Shown piece after piece: positions 15,998 through 25,564 of a stretch of DNA of 50,749 nucleotides (the first letter of the stretch is position 1; the number at the start of each line of letters is the position of its first letter). Location of the stretch: positions 1-50,749 of the forward strand of contig JAEYYX010000057.1 in assembly GCA_023428245.1 (NCBI GenBank). The letters run 5' to 3'. The notes under the pieces were generated by a model. That model had not been told where the DNA came from, searched no databases, and saw only the letters and a program-made list of their open reading frames with translations. Source of the stretch: Pseudomonadota bacterium. GTDB lineage: Bacteria > Myxococcota_A > Polyangia > Polyangiales > Polyangiaceae. Made by a program: the position numbers and the translations under genes.

Positions 15998-17200
15998 GTG
16001 CCGAGACTCGAGCGTTCGAAGAAGAGCCGGTGGCCGTCGTCGGGCGCGTCTCGGGAGCTCTTGCAGATCTTTGTCGCATTTCTGTTCGCGTTCGCCCTAG
16101 CAAGCCCGGCGTCCGCTCGGTCGGGGGCTGAAGACGCAGCTTCGGGGCTTCCCGCGGCTCCCGAGGAATTCTCGTCGCTCGAGGCCCATGGAATCCGCCT
16201 CCGCTACCATCCGGACCAGAGCGCGCTCGCCCGGAAGCTGATGCTCGAGACTGAGCCTTTCAGGCGCGAGGTCGTCGGCCTGCTCGGTATGCAGCCGAAC
16301 GACTCAGGCGCGCCGCTCTCGGAGCTGATCGAGGTTCGACTCGGGCGTACGCCGCTCGAGATGGAGAAGCTGGGCCCGGTCGGGATGCGCGCGCCGAAGT
16401 ATGCGTCGGGATTGGCCCTGCCGCGCGCGCGCCTGATTTTGCTCACCGCTTCGCCCCGTTATCCCGGTGAAAAACACGACTTGGTTCAGATCTTCCGCCA
16501 CGAGCTCGCGCACATTGCCCTGGCCGATCGCGTTGGGATCGGCAGCGTGCCCCGTTGGTTCGACGAAGGGTTTGCTGTGTTCTCTTCGGGCGAAGGCGAG
16601 GCGGCTCGCATGCAGACCCTGTGGACCGCGACACTCGCCCGGCGCCTGATTCCCTGGGACGAGCTGACGCGAAGCTTCCCGGAAGACGCTCAGACAGCAT
16701 CGGTTGCCTATGCACAGGCCGCCGACATCATTCGCTATCTCTTGCGCGGAGACGGACAGCATCGGTTCTTTTCGATCTTCTCGCGCATGAACAAGGGCCA
16801 GACCTTCGAGAGCGCGGTGAAAGACGCTTACGGAGAGGACCTCGGATTGCTCGAGGTCGACTATCGGGCGGACGCCGCGCGCCGCTACACGTTCTGGCCT
16901 ATTTTGTTCGCCTCCTCCACGATCTGGGGCGTGGCGGCGGCTCTCTTTATCGTGGCCTACCTGCGGAAGAAGAAGCAGGCCGCGAAGAAGCTGGCGCGCT
17001 GGGCCCGGGAGGAACAGCTCGAAGACGAGCTCCGGGCGCGGCTTGAGACGATACGCGCTCCGGCCATTCGCATCGTCTTGAGCGAGCCGGAGCCGATGGC
17101 ACCAGAGGTCCAAGCCTCCGCCGCGACATTCTCTCGAGGCACGAATGTCGCCGGAGTTCCCTTCGTCGAGCACGATGGCTGTCGCCACACGCTCCACTGA
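15998..17200 (+). CDS. Membrane-anchored HExxH metallopeptidase (peptidase MA-like)
   Basis: The protein (400 residues from the chosen GTG) has an N-terminal signal (ELLQIFVAFLFAFALASPASARS). A gluzincin site follows, HELAHIAL, with DEGFAVF about 20 residues later supplying the likely third zinc ligand (Glu). This pattern fits the peptidase MA-like family. A second hydrophobic segment near the C-terminus (FWPILFASSTIWGVAAALFIVAYL) is followed by a basic cytoplasmic tail, so the catalytic domain should face outside the inner membrane. The GTG at 15998 is chosen because it directly precedes the signal peptide. A TTG at 15911 would add 29 unlikely residues. The substrate is unknown. Confidence 0.75.
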   Translation: MPRLERSKKSRWPSSGASRELLQIFVAFLFAFALASPASARSGAEDAASGLPAAPEEFSSLEAHGIRLRYHPDQSALARKLMLETEPFRREVVGLLGMQPNDSGAPLSELIEVRLGRTPLEMEKLGPVGMRAPKYASGLALPRARLILLTASPRYPGEKHDLVQIFRHELAHIALADRVGIGSVPRWFDEGFAVFSSGEGEAARMQTLWTATLARRLIPWDELTRSFPEDAQTASVAYAQAADIIRYLLRGDGQHRFFSIFSRMNKGQTFESAVKDAYGEDLGLLEVDYRADAARRYTFWPILFASSTIWGVAAALFIVAYLRKKKQAAKKLARWAREEQLEDELRARLETIRAPAIRIVLSEPEPMAPEVQASAATFSRGTNVAGVPFVEHDGCRHTLH

Positions 17201-17211
17201 GGAGAGAGGGC

Positions 17212-17649
17212 CTAATAGGTTCGAGGGTCGTCGATCTCGGGAGCGTCGGTGTCGCGCTCCCCGGTTTGCAGCTTGGCTCGCGCGGCGCGGGCGAGCTCCT
17301 CATAAGAGCCACGGATCCGATCAAGCTCTTCCTCTTCGAGGTCCTCGAGGTCCAGGAGCGCGTTGTGAGCGCCCCGTGTGACACGGATGAGCTCGTCGAG
17401 CTTGACCTGAACCGCTTGGGTGTCACGGTTTTGCGTACTCTGAATCAGAAACACCATCACGAAGGTGACGATGGTGGTGCCGGTGTTGATGACGAGCTGC
17501 CAAGTGTCGCTGAACTCGAAAATGGGTCCTGTGATCAGCCAAACGAGGACTGTCCCGAATGCGATGACAAACGCAGCCGGCCGCCCAGTGGCCCGCGAGG
17601 TCGCCTTGGTCAGTGTCGTGAACCAGTTCGAGGACTTCGTGGGTCTCAT
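17212..17649 (-). CDS. Low-affinity iron permease-family membrane protein
   Basis: The 145-residue protein has two membrane helices (about 25-45 and 50-72) with the motif TGPIFEFSDTWQLVINTGTT. It is followed by FLIQSTQNRDTQAVQVKLDE, a typical signature of the low-affinity iron permease-like family (PF04120). A charged, probably coiled-coil cytoplasmic tail follows (LDLEDLEEEELDRIR). Despite the family name, the bacterial members are small and their transport role is unproven. It starts 12 bases after the chorismate mutase stop, in an operon led by the FHA activator. It converges on the peptidase gene with 11 bases between stops. Confidence 0.8.
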   Translation of the reverse strand: MRPTKSSNWFTTLTKATSRATGRPAAFVIAFGTVLVWLITGPIFEFSDTWQLVINTGTTIVTFVMVFLIQSTQNRDTQAVQVKLDELIRVTRGAHNALLDLEDLEEEELDRIRGSYEELARAARAKLQTGERDTDAPEIDDPRTY

Positions 17650-17661
17650 GGCCTGAGGGCG

Positions 17662-17937
17662 TTATTGTCGCTCAGTTTCGATGCGGCGACATTCACGCAC
17701 CAACGTCTCGAAGACCGCCCGGACGAGGCTTGCGTCGAGAGGGTCGCTCGCGCCTTGGCTCAGGCGATCGAGCAGGGAGGCCTCCCGCGCAGGATCATGA
17801 ATCGCGAGGCCCTTTTTCTTCTTCAGCGCGCCCACGGCGAGCACTTTGTCCACGCGCTTTCGAACGAGGCCCAGGAGCTCTCGATCGATCGAGTCGATCT
17901 CTTGCCTCAGCCAGTCAATCTCCGGATCATCGATCAC
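17662..17937 (-). CDS. Chorismate mutase, AroQ type
   Basis: The 91-residue helical protein fits the monofunctional AroQ class, which converts chorismate to prephenate on the way to Phe and Tyr. Visible family features are LRQEIDSIDRELLGLVRKRV, the active-site Lys region GALKKKKGLAIHD, the DPAREASLLDRL segment with a conserved Arg, and a C-terminal helix ECRRIETE. The last carries Glu where E. coli has Gln88. The GTG at 17937 is the only start inside the gap after the upstream stop. The frame stays open much further upstream, but that overlaps the FHA activator and is a shadow. No signal peptide, so it is cytoplasmic. Confidence 0.8.
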   Translation of the reverse strand: MIDDPEIDWLRQEIDSIDRELLGLVRKRVDKVLAVGALKKKKGLAIHDPAREASLLDRLSQGASDPLDASLVRAVFETLVRECRRIETERQ

Positions 17938-17971
17938 GGCCCGAGATTGCCATTCTTTGTCCGGGATTGCA

Positions 17972-19306
17972 TCACTTCTTCGTCCCGCGGAAGCGGGAGA
18001 CGTCGACCTGTCCGGCCGCGATGATGCGGTAGGCGCGGCCACGGGAGATGCCGAGCTGCTCGGCGGCGCGTTGCACGTTGCCTCGCTGCGAGAGGAGGGC
18101 TTCTTCGAGCTCTCGGGCGGCGGCGTCGGGGGCGCTTCGGGGTGGAGGTTCGCTCCGAGTTCGCTCGGAGTCTTGGCTGCGGGGAGTGAAGGCGCGGACT
18201 CGCTCGGGCAGATGTTCGAAGCGGATCGTGCTCTCCTGACCGCGGAGCACGGCGACTTGGCGCGCCGTGTTGATGAGCTCACGGACATTGCCCGGCCACG
18301 GGTAGAGACAAAGCGTCTCGACGACGCGGGGGGAGAGCTCTGGGGCAGAGCCGCCGAGCGCATCGCTCAGGAAGCGCAAAAAGAGAAACGGAATGTCTTC
18401 GCGCCGGGCGCTGAGAGCAGGGAGACGAAACTGGTAGCCATCGAGCCGTGCGGCGAGGTCTTGTCGGAAGATTCCCCGCGCGACCGCCTGTTCGAGAGGC
18501 GCTTGAGCCGCGCACAAGAAGCGCACGTTCGCGCGGACGGGGCGCGTCTCCCCGACCGGCACGTATTCGTTCTCTTGGATCGCTCGGAGGAGCTTCGCTT
18601 GGACAGCGAGCGGGAGTTCGACGATCTCGTCGAGGAACAGGGTTCCGTTCTCTGCGGTGCGAAGGTACCCGGCTTCACTCGAGAGCGCTCCGGTAAAGGC
18701 GCCGCGACGGTGCCCGAAGAGTTGTGCCTCGGCGAGCTGCTCTGGAATTGTTGCGCAGTTCACGGCGACGAGCGGGCCTTTTCGCCCGCTCAGATCGTGC
18801 ACGGCTCGCGAGACAGCTTCTTTGCCGCTGCCCGTTTCGCCGACGATGATCACCGAAAGCTCACTGCGCGCAACCGGTCGAAGATCTTCGATGGCGCGCG
18901 CGAGCGTCGGCCCCCCAAAGAGGCCTCCTGAAATCGACTGAAATTCCCAGTCGGCGGGACCCGGTGCATCCCAGAAGAGGGCGATCGTGTCGCCTACGCG
19001 AAGGATCGCAGAGTGGCGAAGAGGCGCCGAGCTGATCTGCTCACCATCGATGAAGCTTCCGTTCTTGCTGCCGAGGTCTCGTGCCATGACCCCAGCCCTC
19101 GTGACGTCGAGGGCCAGGTGTTCGCGGGAGACGTGACTCGTCGAAAGGACGATGTCCGCTTGGTCGGCGCGCCCGACCACCACGCTCCGCGTGACCGGAG
19201 TGAAGCCGGAGCGAGCGCCGTGCAGCCAAAGCAGGCCTGTCACGACGCGCTGCTCTGCGTCGGTCGGATAGGAATCGGGGGCGTCGACGGTATCGATGAT
19301 GACCAC
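17972..19306 (-). CDS. FHA-domain sigma-54-dependent transcriptional activator
   Basis: The 444-residue regulator has an N-terminal FHA domain (about 40-110: VVVGRADQADIVL, SHVSREH, GSKNGSFIDG), which binds phosphothreonine. The AAA+ domain has Walker A GETGSGKE (156-163), GAFTGA (202-207), Walker B GTLFLDE (221-227) and the PWPGNVREL segment. A C-terminal HTH of the Fis type follows (GNVQRAAEQLGISRGRAYRII). The intact GAFTGA indicates true contact with sigma-54. FHA-type activators are expanded in myxobacteria and are usually controlled by Ser/Thr kinases. Its targets are unknown. The chorismate mutase and iron permease-like genes follow closely on the same strand. Confidence 0.93.
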   Translation of the reverse strand: MVIIDTVDAPDSYPTDAEQRVVTGLLWLHGARSGFTPVTRSVVVGRADQADIVLSTSHVSREHLALDVTRAGVMARDLGSKNGSFIDGEQISSAPLRHSAILRVGDTIALFWDAPGPADWEFQSISGGLFGGPTLARAIEDLRPVARSELSVIIVGETGSGKEAVSRAVHDLSGRKGPLVAVNCATIPEQLAEAQLFGHRRGAFTGALSSEAGYLRTAENGTLFLDEIVELPLAVQAKLLRAIQENEYVPVGETRPVRANVRFLCAAQAPLEQAVARGIFRQDLAARLDGYQFRLPALSARREDIPFLFLRFLSDALGGSAPELSPRVVETLCLYPWPGNVRELINTARQVAVLRGQESTIRFEHLPERVRAFTPRSQDSERTRSEPPPRSAPDAAARELEEALLSQRGNVQRAAEQLGISRGRAYRIIAAGQVDVSRFRGTKK

Positions 19307-19434
19307 GCGTCCTTCGATTGTCCCGAGGACAGCTCAGCTTTCAAGGGCTTACGTTAGCGCGTTTGCCTCAGTGGATCGCTTTCCCGCTTTCGTTTTCCAC
19401 ACTCTCGAGAAAAGAAGGCCCGTTGAGCGATAGG

Positions 19435-20655
19435 TCAGTAGAGCACTAAGTCACACCCGAGCACGACGCGGATCTCCCGCACCTCGCCGCGCTGAACCCG
19501 AGCGCACGACTCACCGAGCAAGGTGACTTGTCCTTCACGATATCCCCAGCCGTCTGCGGAGCGGGAGGGCAAGACGACGCCGTCGAGGTAGACGTTCAGT
19601 TGGACGGCATCTTTGGGGGGATTTTCGAGCTCGAGGGAGCAGGACTGGGCGACCTCGACGCCGATCTCGGCGAAGGCATCGTCGAGCCCCTTTTCGTCTC
19701 GCACGTCGAAGTACTTGGTTGTGCCGCTCCGTGGCGCTCCGCCGGCCTCGGCGAGCGCATTCATCAGGTCGCGAGCAATCTCGGCGCCGGGTACGCCGAT
19801 CACGTAGGTCATGATGCCCTGCGTTCGGAGCTCCTCGATGAGCTCGACGCTCGCTTCGCTATCTAAACAGAACGTGCCGGGGTCGGCGACAAGGTCGCCC
19901 GTGAGCCGCGGGTCACAACAGTTTGTCCGGTTGCTACACTGAATATCGCCGACTTGGGCTTGAGCGAGGCTCAAGCTGCAATCGGAGGCGTCACAGCGCG
20001 CGTCCGGATTGCAGTTCGGTGCGCCGTCGGTCAAGAGAATGAGGCTTGTCGTGCCAGGTAGGGCGCGGATCTTTCGCTCGATGGCCTCGAGAGTCGGCGT
20101 GAGGGGAGTTCCGCCAGCACTCCGGATATCCTCGACCACGCGCTGGAAGCTGCGATAGGCCGGGCCCTTCACGAACTCACCACACTTGAGCGCGTCGCCC
20201 TCTCTTGTGCGGAAGACTTCGCGCCCCGGCGCGCACTCGGCGCTGGAGGAGGGGAAAGTCGCGAGACCGTAGTTCAGTCGATGTCCGTGGACTTCGGCGA
20301 CGCGTAGGATTGCGGCTTTGGATGCCTCGAGCTTCGACAGGCGAGCCCCGATTCGGTCTTCCATGCTCCCGGAGACATCAAGCAGGAAATAGAGGTTCGG
20401 GCGCTTTACCTCAACGGGGATGACCTCGTTGCCGCAGAGCTCGCTCGGATCGATCGGGTCCTGTCCGGGGCATCGATTCGGCTGAGGTGAGGGAGGCGGG
20501 AGCTGGCCAGCAGCACCAGCGGCGCCGCCTTCTCCGGCGGAGCCGCCGGAGCCGGGCGGCCTAAAGTAGCCCGGCGACTCCTTCTGGGAGCAGGCTCCCG
20601 AGAGAGTGAGCGACACGAGCGCCGCAAGTGAGAGCCAGAGCAGGCGACGCGCCAC
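19435..20655 (-). CDS. VWA-domain lipoprotein
   Basis: The 406-residue protein has a lipobox (LSGAC, Cys near residue 22) and then a Gly/Ala/Ser-rich linker. A von Willebrand A domain begins near residue 85 with the MIDAS motif DVSGSM, later supported by TPLTPTLEA and LLTDGAPNC. Eight or more Cys within and after the domain (DARCDASDCS, CSNRTNCCDP) suggest disulfides, fitting an extracytoplasmic site. VWA lipoproteins mediate metal-dependent protein contacts, but the ligand is unknown. Its start is 30 bases from that of the divergent CpReg-like gene, so the two may share regulation. Confidence 0.85.
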   Translation of the reverse strand: MARRLLWLSLAALVSLTLSGACSQKESPGYFRPPGSGGSAGEGGAAGAAGQLPPPSPQPNRCPGQDPIDPSELCGNEVIPVEVKRPNLYFLLDVSGSMEDRIGARLSKLEASKAAILRVAEVHGHRLNYGLATFPSSSAECAPGREVFRTREGDALKCGEFVKGPAYRSFQRVVEDIRSAGGTPLTPTLEAIERKIRALPGTTSLILLTDGAPNCNPDARCDASDCSLSLAQAQVGDIQCSNRTNCCDPRLTGDLVADPGTFCLDSEASVELIEELRTQGIMTYVIGVPGAEIARDLMNALAEAGGAPRSGTTKYFDVRDEKGLDDAFAEIGVEVAQSCSLELENPPKDAVQLNVYLDGVVLPSRSADGWGYREGQVTLLGESCARVQRGEVREIRVVLGCDLVLY

Positions 20656-20685
20656 GGAAGATTCATTATAGCATCTCGAAGCAAT

Positions 20686-23622
20686 ATGGTCGCCTCCAGG
20701 AAGAAGCTCGTAACTCTCGCGCTTTGGGCGATCTCCTGTGGACTCCTTTTCTGGGTCGGGAGGCTGGCTCCGGGGTGGTTTGCGTCCGGCGAGAGCCGTC
20801 CCGTCGCTCAGGAAGTGTCCTGTCAGCTGCGCTGGGTGGTTCGGGGAGTGTTACCGGGAGGGCCGCTTTCCCTCTCCTACTACAGGCTCGCGTCGGATGG
20901 GCGTTACGAGGTTCCGATCGAACAGAAGGTTCCGGTGCCGCCGAGTGAGAGCGCGGAGTGGAGTGAAACCGCCGAGTGGGACATTGAGCAGTCTCTTCCA
21001 CCCGGGCGATATTGGATGATAGGGAGAGGGCCCGGAATCGCGCGAGTCAGTGCGGCCCTTGAGCTCAAGGATTGTGACGCTGCGCTTGTGCGGCGCCTCG
21101 AGCTCACTGTGCCCAGTGAACTCACTCTCGAGGTGAAGGTTCGACAGGAGGACGAGAGTCTCGCTCCGCTTCCCAAGGCGACGGTGCTCGTTGAGTCGGG
21201 AGCGCCTGCTTCGAGCGGGCAGCGCCCGCTCGAAGCGCCCTTCGGCTCGCTCAGTGATGAGGGAGGACGCGTCACGTTCAGGGAGCTTTCCGAGCCTCCT
21301 TATCGCGTGCGTGTCTTCGCGCGAGGGTACGAGCCATACGAGGCGGAGCTTGTGAGCGACAGCCTCGTGGTGCTGCGTCCGGTGCATGTGCTTCGGGTCA
21401 CTGTGACGGACTCTGGAGAAAGAGTGCCCGGGAGTGTCGTTACGGTGTCCGGCCTGGCGACGTGGCCGCCCCGGCGCGTCGAAACCCAGGCCTCAGGAGC
21501 TATGGAGATTCTCGGGCTGAAGGCGGGTCGCTACGCCGTCTACGGGGAGCACGGCGAGCGCATCGGGGGGCCGGTGCTGGTGGACGTGCCGCCGGGAGTG
21601 GGCATCACCGAAGCCGAGATACAGCTCGGTCCTGGCGTGATGGTGAGCGTCCTATGCCAGGAGGAAAGTGGGACGGCCATCGTCGGCGCGCATCTCGCGT
21701 TTCAGCCGGGTTCTCCCTACGATGCGTCCCGTTACGGTGAGTCGGATGGCGAGGGGCGCGCGCGCCTTGGGCCGCTTCGCCGCGCGGAAGGAATGCTCTC
21801 TGTCTCCGCGCCCGGCTTCGTGGCCGAGACCGTTGAGGTCCGCGATCAAACGGAGGTCGTGGTGTCGCTCGTGCGCGGCGGAACGGTCGTCGGAAGGGTT
21901 CTCGATGAGCGCGGCATGCCCATTTCCGGAGCCGTTGTGCGCATCGGGGGCAGGGACGAAAAAGGCCAATCGATCGTCCACGGCTTCGATCGAGGCTGCG
22001 CACGGGATAGCCATTTTTCTTGGGCGCTGGCGCAGTCGAGCCTGATCGTCCCCTCCGGGGAGCTCGGGGTGATGATCGGTCCGGTGCCGCCGATACCGCT
22101 TTTCGGCCTTCGGGAATCAGGCCCTTGTCCGACAGCCCCATCGCATCAAGCCGACTCGCTCGTGACGGACAAAGACGGACGCTTCGCGGCCTTCGGAGTC
22201 GCTCCTGGAACCGTGGTGGCGGTCGCGGAACATGAGAACTACATGAGCGGCCGGAGCACGGAGGGCCGCCTTCAGAGCGAAGGGAGCCTCGAGCTCGAGA
22301 TTCGTCTCGGCGAGGCTCAAGTGCTCGTGGGTCGGGTCCTCGACGATCGCGATTTCCCAGTGCCTGACGCGACGGTGCGGGTGCTCGGACGGGGGCATGT
22401 GCGCGAGACGAGAACAGAGCGGGACGGCACCTTCCGCATTCCCGCCATCCTCGAAGCGTTCACCTTGCGCATCTTCACTCGAGATAGACCCTTGGTTCCG
22501 GCTCTCGAGGAGCGCATCCCGAAAGAGCGTCCCACAGGCGAACTCGTGTTTCGTCTCCCGAAGCCGCGGGAAGCGAGTGAACTCGTGATCGTAGACGAAG
22601 AGGGGCGCGCGGTGGAGCTCGCCCAGGTCAAACTGGCGTCCCTCGTCGCCAGCGAACCCACCGTCGAGACGCGCTTCACGGACGCTTCCGGACGCGTCAC
22701 CGTCAGCGGAGTGCGCGGGCTCAAGGCGCGCATCAATGTTTCTCGTTCGGGGTTCGCTGAGCTGGAGGAGAATCGAGAGCTCGGGGCGGAGCACCGTTTC
22801 GTCTTGCAGCGAGCAGTCCGCGTTGAAGGGCGCATTACGAGCGTTCGTGGGCGTGCGCCAGCGCCAGATACCCGCTTGACCCTTCGTTGCGGCTCGGAAA
22901 GTCAGGCCGCTATCACGAATGAAGCCGGCGAATACGTCTTCTCCGCGGCGCCTCGGGGAAAGTGTGTTCTCTCGGCGTACCACGAGACTCTCGGCAGCGG
23001 AGAGCTTACCGCCGAGATCCAGAAGACTTACCACGGGCGAGCTTTTGTCTTGCCTCACCTGGACCTTGTGGCACCTGAGGAGAGGACCGGACGCGTCACG
23101 GATGCTCGAGGCGAACCCGTGCGTGATGCCATCGTGAGTGCCGTGCCCCTCCCGCCGTATTTGCCGCGAGATTCTTCGCTCTTGCCCGAGCCACTCGTGC
23201 GCACGGACGAGCGCGGGGAATTCCAGATTTCCCTCTCGCCCGGCCGAACCCAGACCCTCTATGCGGTCCTTGCTGGACAGGCGAGTGGCAGCAGTGCTCT
23301 CCCGACTCGCACCGAACAATCAGTCGAAATCGCTTTGAGCGTCGAAGACGTTGCTCCCGCTGAGCTCCCCGGCACGGTGCTCGTCGGGCTCGAAGCCCGA
23401 CAAGGGCGCATTCTTCTCACCGCGGTGCTTCCGAAGGATCGCGAGACCCAGAGCCTTCGCGTCGGGGACGTCCTCCTTGAAATCGATCGAGAGACCCCGA
23501 GAGATCTGAGAGACGCTCGCGCGCTCCTCTCAGGAGCCGTCGGAAGCGAAGTGCGCCTGCTCGTGGAGCGCCAAGGCCACCCTCTCGATCTCACAGCCCG
23601 CCGCGAAGTGTTCGTTCGGTAG
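20686..23622 (+). CDS. Large envelope protein with carboxypeptidase-regulatory-like repeats and a C-terminal PDZ domain
   Basis: The 978-residue protein has an N-terminal membrane anchor (LVTLALWAISCGLLFWVGRLAP). It then shows a series of beta-sandwich modules of the carboxypeptidase regulatory-like type, recognised by recurring GxVxDxxGxPVxxAxV patterns such as VVGRVLDERGMPISGAVVRI, VLVGRVLDDRDFPVPDATVR and RTGRVTDARGEPVRDAIVS. The last ~85 residues form a PDZ-like domain (LRVGDVLLEIDRETPRDLRDA). No enzyme motif is visible, so a structural or adhesive role is inferred. It is divergent from the VWA lipoprotein gene, separated by only 30 bases, and both products look extracytoplasmic. Confidence 0.8.
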   Translation: MVASRKKLVTLALWAISCGLLFWVGRLAPGWFASGESRPVAQEVSCQLRWVVRGVLPGGPLSLSYYRLASDGRYEVPIEQKVPVPPSESAEWSETAEWDIEQSLPPGRYWMIGRGPGIARVSAALELKDCDAALVRRLELTVPSELTLEVKVRQEDESLAPLPKATVLVESGAPASSGQRPLEAPFGSLSDEGGRVTFRELSEPPYRVRVFARGYEPYEAELVSDSLVVLRPVHVLRVTVTDSGERVPGSVVTVSGLATWPPRRVETQASGAMEILGLKAGRYAVYGEHGERIGGPVLVDVPPGVGITEAEIQLGPGVMVSVLCQEESGTAIVGAHLAFQPGSPYDASRYGESDGEGRARLGPLRRAEGMLSVSAPGFVAETVEVRDQTEVVVSLVRGGTVVGRVLDERGMPISGAVVRIGGRDEKGQSIVHGFDRGCARDSHFSWALAQSSLIVPSGELGVMIGPVPPIPLFGLRESGPCPTAPSHQADSLVTDKDGRFAAFGVAPGTVVAVAEHENYMSGRSTEGRLQSEGSLELEIRLGEAQVLVGRVLDDRDFPVPDATVRVLGRGHVRETRTERDGTFRIPAILEAFTLRIFTRDRPLVPALEERIPKERPTGELVFRLPKPREASELVIVDEEGRAVELAQVKLASLVASEPTVETRFTDASGRVTVSGVRGLKARINVSRSGFAELEENRELGAEHRFVLQRAVRVEGRITSVRGRAPAPDTRLTLRCGSESQAAITNEAGEYVFSAAPRGKCVLSAYHETLGSGELTAEIQKTYHGRAFVLPHLDLVAPEERTGRVTDARGEPVRDAIVSAVPLPPYLPRDSSLLPEPLVRTDERGEFQISLSPGRTQTLYAVLAGQASGSSALPTRTEQSVEIALSVEDVAPAELPGTVLVGLEARQGRILLTAVLPKDRETQSLRVGDVLLEIDRETPRDLRDARALLSGAVGSEVRLLVERQGHPLDLTARREVFVR

Positions 23623-23788
23623 CCACGCTCGTGGACCCCCGGGTGACGCTCTCGCACGATGTCGGAGAGTGAAGTCGGGCGAGGGAGAGATCAAGCGCCG
23701 TGGGGTGGCTCAAATATTGGCCCTAGGGGCCCATTGAGAGAGCCAGCCTCTGGCCGAGCGAGGGCAGGTGGGCGCAGGATATGGGGGT

Positions 23789-25465
23789 ATGGGGAGCCCG
23801 GACACAGCGCGCGAGAAGGAAGATCTCAGAAAAGCGCGCCGTACATTTCTAGATGGCCTGAGCAGAGAGAGGCGCCTGTTTGGAGCTTGGCTCGTGTCGC
23901 TGGGGATGGCGCTTGCCATCTTGCTTTCTTCACTTCCAGTGCATGCCCAAGCGCCTACGCGGGAGAGTGAAGTTCTCTACGTTGGCGATCGGGCGGTGGT
24001 GACGCTCCGGGGTTCGGTCGGTGGATATTCGGCGCGCGAGCGAGTGACTTCCGCGCGCGAACGGCTCGCTCGAGCGCTTCAAAAATCGACTCCGCCCAAG
24101 GTCACTCTCGACGACGTGGAGCTCGGAACGCGCGTTCTCGTCGACGCGGAGCCGGTGTTCCTCGTGACGCGTGGCGACGTCGACGTCCAGATCGGCGAAA
24201 CGCCGCACTTCCTCGCGGAAGAGTCGGCCAAACGTCTCGAGCGGGCGATCGCCGAGGTCCAGAGGCAACGCAGTCAGCCGTTCATGCTTCAGGCGCTCCT
24301 GACGGCGGGAGCAGGCACGCTCGTCTACGCGATCTTACTCTGGGTCTTGTCGCGTCTGGCGAGACGTCTCACTCGGCGCCTCTCGCTCGCTGCGGCGAGT
24401 CGGGCCGATCGGCTGCAGGCCCGCGGCGTGAGTATCCTCGATACGGGGCGAATCTTGCGCTTTATTCGCTGGGTATTCGTGGCGCTGACCTGGGTCATGG
24501 GCGCGGGGGCCACGATCATCTGGCTGGCCTTCGTCTTGAGCCAGTTCCCCTACACCCGAGCGTGGGGTGAAGGGCTCGGCGCGAATCTGCGGAGGCTCGC
24601 TTGGGAGGTTGCGCTCTCGATCGGGCGAGCGGTGCCGGAGCTCCTTGTGGTCATCTTCATCGCCGTGGCGGCGAGGACAGCGATCGCTATCAGCAGCTGG
24701 TTTTTCGATCGCGTCGAGGAGCGAAGGCTGCTCGTGGCGTGGATGGATCCGGAGCTGGTGCGGCCGACGCGCCGCGTGTTCGGATTTCTTGTTTGGGTGT
24801 TCGCCTTGGCCATGGCGTACCCATACCTGCCAGGATCGGACACCGAGGCCTTCAAGGGCCTCTCTGTTCTCGTCGGTTTGATGGCGTCCCTTGGCAGCTC
24901 GAGCGTCATCAATCAGGCGGCGAGTGGCCTCACGCTCATGTACGCCCGGACCATCAAGGTCGGAGACTTCATTCGCATCGACGAAGCCGAAGGCACAGTT
25001 GTCGAGATCGGGGTCGTTGCGACGAGGATTCGAACAGGCCTCGGTGAAATGCTTGTTCTGCCAAACGCGAAAATCCTGAGCAGCCTGATGAAAAACTACT
25101 CGCAGCCGGTGCACGGGGACGGTTGTGTGCTCGACGTGGAGGTGAGTGTTGGATACTCGACCCCTTGGCGAGTAGCTCAGACGCTGCTTCTTCAAGCGGC
25201 CGACGATGTTCCGGGCGTCTCGCCTACGCCGCCGCCCTTCGTCCGTCAGGTTGCCCTGAACGACTACAATGCGACCTATCGGCTCGTGGCCCGGACGCCG
25301 GAAGAAGATCCGATCGTCCGAGCTCGGATCCTGAGCGACTTGCGCGGCGCGGTGCGGGACGTCTTCGAGTGCAACGGCGTGGACATCATCTCGCCCCAGT
25401 ATCTCTCGCTTTCGCAGCGCAGCTCGGTGCCCCGCGCGGAGAATCCGGAGAGTCTCCGCTCCTAG
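23789..25465 (+). CDS. MscS-family mechanosensitive ion channel
   Basis: The 558-residue protein has a signal-like segment ending PVHAQA, then a periplasmic region (about 55-165). Several membrane helices follow (LLTAGAGTLVYAILLWVLSRL, FVALTWVMGAGATIIWLAFVL, ELLVVIFIAVAARTAI, FGFLVWVFALAMAYPYL). The MscS core ends the membrane part: a Gly/Ala/Ser-rich pore helix (GLMASLGSSSVINQAASGL) followed by the beta domain (IKVGDFIRIDEAEGTVVEIG, VLPNAKILSS). Such channels release solutes during osmotic downshift. ATG 23789 is chosen because of the G-rich site before it. A GTG at 23768 is possible. It is longer than E. coli MscS. Confidence 0.92.
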   Translation: MGSPDTAREKEDLRKARRTFLDGLSRERRLFGAWLVSLGMALAILLSSLPVHAQAPTRESEVLYVGDRAVVTLRGSVGGYSARERVTSARERLARALQKSTPPKVTLDDVELGTRVLVDAEPVFLVTRGDVDVQIGETPHFLAEESAKRLERAIAEVQRQRSQPFMLQALLTAGAGTLVYAILLWVLSRLARRLTRRLSLAAASRADRLQARGVSILDTGRILRFIRWVFVALTWVMGAGATIIWLAFVLSQFPYTRAWGEGLGANLRRLAWEVALSIGRAVPELLVVIFIAVAARTAIAISSWFFDRVEERRLLVAWMDPELVRPTRRVFGFLVWVFALAMAYPYLPGSDTEAFKGLSVLVGLMASLGSSSVINQAASGLTLMYARTIKVGDFIRIDEAEGTVVEIGVVATRIRTGLGEMLVLPNAKILSSLMKNYSQPVHGDGCVLDVEVSVGYSTPWRVAQTLLLQAADDVPGVSPTPPPFVRQVALNDYNATYRLVARTPEEDPIVRARILSDLRGAVRDVFECNGVDIISPQYLSLSQRSSVPRAENPESLRS

Positions 25466-25564
25466 GGAGGAGCGCCGCTTTCGATCGCGTCGCGAAGACG
25501 CGTAGCCGAGAGCAGAGCGTGCGGGATGTCCAAGGGCGAGCGACAGCTGTATCCTGAGCCCACC

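Noticed and set aside
17662..18363. Longer chorismate mutase with a 140-residue N-terminal extension
   Set aside because: The extension overlaps the FHA activator in another frame and has a low-complexity Ser/Pro/Arg composition.
23700..23745. Palindrome-like stretch around GGCCCTAGGGGCCC before the MscS gene
   Set aside because: Only about five pairs form in a continuous stem, so it is not convincing as an operator or terminator.
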